Of a stretch of DNA of 64,000 nt, positions 59,409-64,000 are shown in pieces. Location of the stretch: assembly GCA_023435895.1 (NCBI GenBank), contig JAEZLH010000017.1, forward strand, positions 248,001 to 312,000. Direction: 5' to 3'. Position numbers and translations under genes: made by a program. Origin of the DNA: Bacillota bacterium. GTDB taxonomy: Bacteria; Bacillota; Clostridia; Lachnospirales; Lachnospiraceae. The number at the start of each line of letters is the position of its first letter. Within the stretch, counting starts at the first letter, position 1. The notes under the pieces were generated by a model, which had not been told where the DNA came from, made no database searches, and was given only the letters and a program-made list of their open reading frames with translations.

Positions 59409-60707
59409 CTATTGCAGTTCACCCATTCTGGTAACGGCAACATAGATACCAGAGATTTTATACCAGGTGGGAAAGTCTACTATGCCGTTAGCAGGCAGGT
59501 TGAAGATTTGTTGAAATGCTTTTACTGCCTCAGCAGTTTGGTTATTAAATTCTCCATTTACTGCTACAATCGGTATAGCGGGGTATTTTTCGGCAATCTT
59601 ATTAAGCTGTTCCTGAATGGTTCTAACATTTGCACCGGAGGATCCGATGGTCAGATTGGCTCCCGGCCAAGAAGAGGGAACACCGGACACTTCGGTTGCA
59701 GTGTTGATATAGATGGAGTTCCCATAGAAATGCCTTAATATTTCTATGGCAGAAAGTCCCTGATCGCCAAGTGTCTTTGAACCCCACTGGGTCATCCAGT
59801 TGGGACATTGCACTCGGTTTCCGTCGCAATACTGGGTAAGGATGGGCTGTTTGATATTTGGTCTGGAAAGATAATTGTTGAAAATATTATCTACAATTAA
59901 GCCGATGTTCTCGTAGATATTTCTTCCCGGTATCCATTTGTGGTCAAATGCGGTGGAGGAGGTAATTGTAAAGTTAAAGCCCTGATTACGATACCATTCC
60001 GTATAGACGCGATTCAAGGTAAAGGATAATATGGCAAGCACATTGGCATTAATGGTCGCATCCGGCCAAGTGGAGTAAATTTCACTGGAGGCTACATTCT
60101 TGATATAATCACGGAATCTTACATAATGGTTTCTGGCAGAACGATCCGTAGGAGGTCCATCATGAACGATTACGAACTCGGGAACCACTACTCTATTTAA
60201 AACAATTTCACCGGTTTCGCCGGTGGGTTTTATCTCGGACTCTGCAATCTTTGGAGGATAGTCACCATAAAGGGTATGTGGGGGAATAACAAACAACCCG
60301 GGTTGTTCCTGCGGCACGGATGGGGTCAGGGTATTTTCTTGAAGGGCGGTTACATCTGGCATTATTTCGGCATTTTGAACCACTACAGGGTCAAATCCAG
60401 CTGCTGACATGGAGATGCGATAATTAGCATAAGGCTGTTGGTCGGAAGGCTGCTGGCTGAAATCAAGGGAGGGTGCTGGTAGATCTACCGTGTCCGTTAG
60501 TCCGGAGGAGTTTGTTCTTAACTCTGCAAGTTGCTGTTCGCCTACAGAAGTGTCGGATATGATTACAGTTGCATTTTCAATTGGTGTCATACCGGCTCCC
60601 ATAACACGGACTCTTAAGCGCCCGGTAGACTGGGTACTCATTTGTGTTGGGTAAACCCTAAAATTATTATTTTTGTAATTGTACTTATCAAAATAGTAAG
60701 GATTCAT
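59409..60707 (-). CDS. SleC-like spore cortex-lytic protein, copy 1
   Basis: Protein of 432 aa with the layout of clostridial SleC: an N-terminal beta domain (TGRLRVRVMGAGMTPIENAT), a central domain with VSSEIYSTWPDATINANVLA-like NVASSEIYSTWPDATI and LSFTLNRVYTEWYRNQGFNF, and a C-terminal peptidoglycan-binding domain (GSSGANVRTIQEQLNKIAEK, FNLPANGIVDFPTWYKIS). SleC hydrolyses spore cortex during germination after proteolytic activation. No classical signal peptide is seen. It follows its paralogue by 28 bp, forming one operon. Confidence 0.85.
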   Translation of the reverse strand: MNPYYFDKYNYKNNNFRVYPTQMSTQSTGRLRVRVMGAGMTPIENATVIISDTSVGEQQLAELRTNSSGLTDTVDLPAPSLDFSQQPSDQQPYANYRISMSAAGFDPVVVQNAEIMPDVTALQENTLTPSVPQEQPGLFVIPPHTLYGDYPPKIAESEIKPTGETGEIVLNRVVVPEFVIVHDGPPTDRSARNHYVRFRDYIKNVASSEIYSTWPDATINANVLAILSFTLNRVYTEWYRNQGFNFTITSSTAFDHKWIPGRNIYENIGLIVDNIFNNYLSRPNIKQPILTQYCDGNRVQCPNWMTQWGSKTLGDQGLSAIEILRHFYGNSIYINTATEVSGVPSSWPGANLTIGSSGANVRTIQEQLNKIAEKYPAIPIVAVNGEFNNQTAEAVKAFQQIFNLPANGIVDFPTWYKISGIYVAVTRMGELQ

Positions 60708-60735
60708 TAAGTCACCTCTTTAATACTTATTTGGA

Positions 60736-62037
60736 TTAATTAAGCTCTGCCAGTCTTGATATGGCTACAAAGATTTGAGATATCTTATACCAGGTAGCAC
60801 GGTCGACAACACCGGTAACAGGCAAACTGAAAATCTTTTGGAATGCTCTTACAGCATTGGCGGTTCGGGGACCATATTGTCCATCTACCACCAAAGTGGG
60901 GATTGCGGTGTAAACCTGGGCAATACGGTTGAGCTGCTGTTGGATGACTCTTACATTATCACCGCTTGAGCCGATTGATAAATTAGCTCCCGGCCAGGAA
61001 CTGGGAACACCTGCTACTTCGGTAGCAGTATTGATAAACACATCATTACCATAATAATTACGAAGAATCTGTATTGCGGTCCGTCCTTGATCGCCCAGGG
61101 TTTTGGAGCCCCATTGGGATAACCATTGGGGGCATTGAACACGAGCTCCGTCACAATACTGAGTTAATAGCGGTTGTCTTACGCCGGGTCTTGAAACATA
61201 ATTTACAAAAACGGAATCAACAATTTGGCTGATGTTCTCAAAAATATTTCTTCCTCTGGTCCATTTGTGATCAAAGGCAGTAGAAGAGGTGATTGTAAAA
61301 TTATAACCTTGATTACGATACCATTCTGTATAGACGCGATTGAGTGTGAAGGATAGAATTGCCAGTACATTTGCATAAATAGTATTTTCGGGCCAGGTGG
61401 AATAAATCTCGCTGGAGGCTACATTTTTAATATAATCTCGAAACCGCACATAATAATTCTGTGCGGTGGAGCTGGGAACTCCGTCATGTACAATGACATA
61501 CTCCGGAACAACAACACGGTTTAGAACAATCTCTCCGGTCTCGTTTACCGGCTTGATTTCGCTCTCCGGAATCTTTGGAGGATAGATTCCGTATAAGGTG
61601 TTGGCATCAATATTGAAGACTGCGGTACCTTCTGGGGTTTGTTCAGAGGGAACTAATACGGAATTTTGCTCTGCGGTAACATCGGGAAAAACTTCCACTC
61701 CGTTATATACCATGTTTTCAAAATTTGGTGCGGTGACTCGTACATCGTAATTGGCAAAGGGCTGGGGCTCTGAGGGTTGCTGACTGTAGTCAAAAGGAGG
61801 GGTAGCCAGTTCAACTTCCGGTGACAGACCGGAGGCATCGGTTGTTATTTCTTCTAATACCTGAGTGGGTTGATTTGGAGGAGTGATAGTGATAGAGGCA
61901 TTTGGGATTGGGATTTCCCCAGCAGTTACACATCTTACACGCAGACGGCCAAGAGACTGGGTTTCCATCTGGGTGGGATACACTCTAATACCGGGGCGTG
62001 AGTTATAGCGATTTCGAGGAATATAGAACGGATTCAT
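60736..62037 (-). CDS. SleC-like spore cortex-lytic protein, copy 2
   Basis: Paralogue of 433 aa with the same domain order and many shared strings (KNVASSEIYSTWP, ANVLAILSFTLNRVYTEWYR, LTQYCDGARVQCPQWLSQWG, FSLPVTGVVDRATWYKIS). It is the upstream gene of the pair and has GAGGT before the ATG. The N-terminal domains are more diverged than the central part, which suggests division of activation or location rather than simple dosage. Two tandem copies are less usual than a single sleC with its Csp proteases, and no Csp gene is in the window. Confidence 0.85.
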   Translation of the reverse strand: MNPFYIPRNRYNSRPGIRVYPTQMETQSLGRLRVRCVTAGEIPIPNASITITPPNQPTQVLEEITTDASGLSPEVELATPPFDYSQQPSEPQPFANYDVRVTAPNFENMVYNGVEVFPDVTAEQNSVLVPSEQTPEGTAVFNIDANTLYGIYPPKIPESEIKPVNETGEIVLNRVVVPEYVIVHDGVPSSTAQNYYVRFRDYIKNVASSEIYSTWPENTIYANVLAILSFTLNRVYTEWYRNQGYNFTITSSTAFDHKWTRGRNIFENISQIVDSVFVNYVSRPGVRQPLLTQYCDGARVQCPQWLSQWGSKTLGDQGRTAIQILRNYYGNDVFINTATEVAGVPSSWPGANLSIGSSGDNVRVIQQQLNRIAQVYTAIPTLVVDGQYGPRTANAVRAFQKIFSLPVTGVVDRATWYKISQIFVAISRLAELN

Positions 62038-62446
62038 GGTAATGACCTCAATCCTCTCATTTTATTACCAACTTATGATGATTGTAAGAAAATGTGAATT
62101 TTAAAAAGGAAAAGTATTATAATTTGACTGGTTCTATCAGATGATAAATATGGCAGAAATAGTTAAAATGTAATGAAATGCTACCATTACAGTGGAGTAA
62201 TAGGTATCATTAATATATATAATGAATAAATTTTTTAAAACCACTTGCTATTTCAAAATAGATATGCTACAATCATAAAAATGCTTAGAGAAATGAATAT
62301 TTATGCAAATATAATTTATAAAAATTAAGAATAATTATTGGAGATTTTGCGGTCTCCAATATGGTTTAGTATTCTTTTTTTTTGCCAAAATTCAGTAGCT
62401 AGTTGATAAATATGCAAAAAAATACATGTTTTTTGCTTAAATATAA
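62038..62446. other. Shared upstream region of sleC-like and carA genes
   Basis: ATTGGAGA at 62337-62344 pairs with TCTCCAAT at 62353-62360, followed 15 nt later by nine T; this could be a leaky terminator or leader hairpin of carAB. No PyrR-binding consensus was recognised. The sleC promoter must lie near 62040-62110 but was not identified. Confidence 0.45.
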
Positions 62447-62470
62447 GCCGGGAAACCGGCGGAATGGAGG
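62447..62470 (+). promoter_or_regulatory. Hairpin next to the carA ribosome site
   Basis: GCCGG-GAAA-CCGGC hairpin with a GNRA-type loop at about 62447-62460, directly followed by GGAATGGAGG. The groEL gene has a similar GCCGCA-TTGCGGC hairpin followed by AGAATGGAGG. Confidence 0.65.
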
Positions 62471-62475
62471 ATATA

Positions 62476-63558
62476 ATGAAAGCGTTCTTAATTCTTGAGG
62501 ATGGTAATGTCTTTGTAGGAGAGAGTATTGGGTCCAAGCGGGAGATTATCAGCGAAATTGTATTTAACACAGGTATGACGGGTTATCTCGAGGTATTGAC
62601 GGATCCTTCCTATGCGGGTCAAAGTGTAGTTATGACATATCCTTTGATTGGAAATTATGGAATTAGTTATGAAGATATGGAATCACATCAGCCTTGGCTT
62701 GATGGTTTCATTGTAAGAGAATTATCAAGAATGCCAAGCAATTTTAGAAATGAAGAGAGCATTCAAAGCTTTTTAGAAAGAAACGATATCCCCGGAGTAT
62801 CAGGAGTCGATACCAGAGCACTGGTCAAACTGTTAAGAAATAAAGGAACTATGAATGGAATGATTACAACCGATGAGAATTATGAGCTGGAGGAAGTACT
62901 GGAGAAGATCCAAGCTTATAAGGTAGAGAAGGTGGTAGCAAAGACCTCTACAAAAGAAGTAAAGGTAGTTCCTGCTGTGGGTGAAACCAAGTATAAGGTG
63001 GCTTTAATGGATTATGGCTTAAAGAACAATATCCCAAGAAGCTTGTCAAAAAGAGGTTGTGAGGTAACCATCTATCCTGCCTTTACAAAAGCGGAAGAAG
63101 TACTTAAGAATAACCCTGACGGGATTATGTTATCCAATGGACCGGGAGATCCGAAGGAATGCACCGACATTATTGAGGAAGTTAAGAATATGTTTGACAG
63201 TGAGGTTCCCATCTTTGCAATTTGTCTTGGACATCAGCTTTTAGCACTTGCCAATGGCGGTGATACTGAGAAGATGAAGTACGGACATCGTGGTGCCAAT
63301 CACCCGGTGAAAGATTTAAAGACCGGAAGAGTATACATCTCCACTCAGAATCACGGATATATGGTGAAAGGCGATAGCTTAAAGCCGGAAGTAGCAGAAG
63401 TGAGCTTTGTAAATGTAAATGATAAAACGGTAGAAGGTATGCATTACCTTGGTAAGAATGTATTTTCTGTTCAGTTCCATCCGGAAGCTTGTGCAGGTCC
63501 GATGGATAGTGAGTTCCTATTTGACGAGTTTATTAATATGATGGAGGTACAGGGATAA
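62476..63558 (+). CDS. carA: Carbamoyl-phosphate synthase small subunit
   Basis: Glutamine amidotransferase subunit of 360 aa that supplies ammonia for carbamoyl phosphate in pyrimidine and arginine synthesis. The N-terminal family domain (MKAFLILEDGNVFVGESIG) is followed by the class I GATase core with nucleophile Cys in FAICLGHQLLALANG and the His/Glu pair in SVQFHPEACAGP. The frame opens at 62464, but GGAATGGAGG fits ATG 62476. Its stop overlaps the carB start as TAATG. Confidence 0.96.
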   Translation: MKAFLILEDGNVFVGESIGSKREIISEIVFNTGMTGYLEVLTDPSYAGQSVVMTYPLIGNYGISYEDMESHQPWLDGFIVRELSRMPSNFRNEESIQSFLERNDIPGVSGVDTRALVKLLRNKGTMNGMITTDENYELEEVLEKIQAYKVEKVVAKTSTKEVKVVPAVGETKYKVALMDYGLKNNIPRSLSKRGCEVTIYPAFTKAEEVLKNNPDGIMLSNGPGDPKECTDIIEEVKNMFDSEVPIFAICLGHQLLALANGGDTEKMKYGHRGANHPVKDLKTGRVYISTQNHGYMVKGDSLKPEVAEVSFVNVNDKTVEGMHYLGKNVFSVQFHPEACAGPMDSEFLFDEFINMMEVQG

Positions 63559-64000
63559 TGCCGAGAATAGAAAGCATAAAGAGAGTATTGGTAATTGGTT
63601 CCGGTCCGATCGTTATCGGTTCGGCAGCAGAATTTGACTACGCGGGTACACAGGCTTGCCGTTCCTTAAAGGAAGAAGGCATCGAAGTAATCCTTGTAAA
63701 TTCAAATCCAGCAACCATTATGACGGATAAAGAAATTGCGGATATCGTATATATTGAACCCTTAACACCGGATTTTGTAAAGAGAATTATTTTAAAAGAA
63801 AGACCAGATAGCGTATTACCTACCTTGGGAGGTCAGGCAGCATTAAATATTGCAATGGAATTAGAGGAGTCAGGCTTTTTGGAGGAACAGAATGTTCGAT
63901 TAATCGGTACAACCTCTTTAACCATTAAAAAGGCAGAAGATCGTCTTGAATTTAAGACTACCATGGAGAAGATTGGTGAGCCTTGTACTGCAAGTACCGT
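63558..64000 (+). CDS. carB: Carbamoyl-phosphate synthase large subunit (partial)
   Basis: First 147 codons of the large subunit, running off the right edge. It begins MPRIESIKRVLVIGSGPIVI and continues GSAAEFDYAGTQACRSLKEE and PTLGGQAALNIAMEL, the start of the first ATP-grasp half. It is coupled to carA by a 1-nt overlap (TAATG). The rest lies beyond the window. Confidence 0.95.
   Translation, partial: MPRIESIKRVLVIGSGPIVIGSAAEFDYAGTQACRSLKEEGIEVILVNSNPATIMTDKEIADIVYIEPLTPDFVKRIILKERPDSVLPTLGGQAALNIAMELEESGFLEEQNVRLIGTTSLTIKKAEDRLEFKTTMEKIGEPCTAST

Overview
The window looks like a chromosomal segment of a low-GC, spore-forming anaerobic Firmicute, probably Lachnospiraceae near the Lachnoclostridium/Anaerocolumna group (inference). 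Reasons: AT-rich DNA with strong AAGGAGG ribosome sites, frequent TTG starts, YesM/YesN-controlled sugar ABC transport feeding a GH65 phosphorylase, sporulation sigma SigH, SleC- and SleL-like spore cortex enzymes, CIRCE-controlled groESL, and DUF families common in Clostridia (DUF4015, DUF3810, DUF2225, DUF6062, TIGR04086).

Layout. 1-9.6 kb: glucoside uptake and phosphorolysis locus (YesN/YesM two-component system, lipoprotein binding protein, two CUT1 permeases, GH65 phosphorylase, beta-phosphoglucomutase; no ATPase). 9.8-10.1 kb: 36-bp tandem repeat. 10.2-16.3 kb: secreted metallophosphoesterase, NagZ-like lipoprotein, two tandem glutathione peroxidases behind an OhrR-type operator with an OhrR gene downstream, GNAT, rhodanese lipoprotein. 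16.7-23.1 kb: a lasso-peptide cluster (B1, cyclase C, nucleotidyltransferase, HPr-kinase-like kinase, B2 protease, stand-alone C39 peptidase) with two unlisted 43-aa precursor genes on the opposite strand. 23.4-25.5 kb: ECF sigma, anti-sigma, secreted protein. 25.9-35 kb: L,D-transpeptidase, oxidoreductase, WYL regulator, acetyltransferase, CoiA-like protein, serine hydrolase, VanRS-like two-component system. 35-49 kb: mixed housekeeping and hypothetical genes, rlmB-sigH, tRNA-Thr, a SleL-like protein, tRNA-Pro followed by hairpin repeats. 49.2-52.3 kb: metNIQ methionine importer preceded by a Met/Cys-rich leader peptide and an attenuator. 52.5-64 kb: conserved proteins, groESL, TPP riboswitch-thiT, twin sleC-like genes, carAB (carB cut by the window edge).

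Most notable systems. First, the lasso cluster: the two precursors carry a WxxPxL recognition motif, Thr at the penultimate leader position, a predicted 17-residue core with Glu9, and an invariant C-terminal Ser that would suit phosphorylation by the neighbouring kinase. No dedicated exporter is visible. Second, the metNIQ leader: a 39-codon ORF with 7 Met and 5 Cys codons lies before an intrinsic terminator whose loop is perfectly complementary over 9 nt to a segment inside the ORF, and that segment can also pair with an earlier part of the ORF. This is the layout of ribosome-mediated attenuation, which is unexpected where S-box or T-box control of methionine genes is usual.

All functional calls come from reading motifs and gene context; no database search was run.
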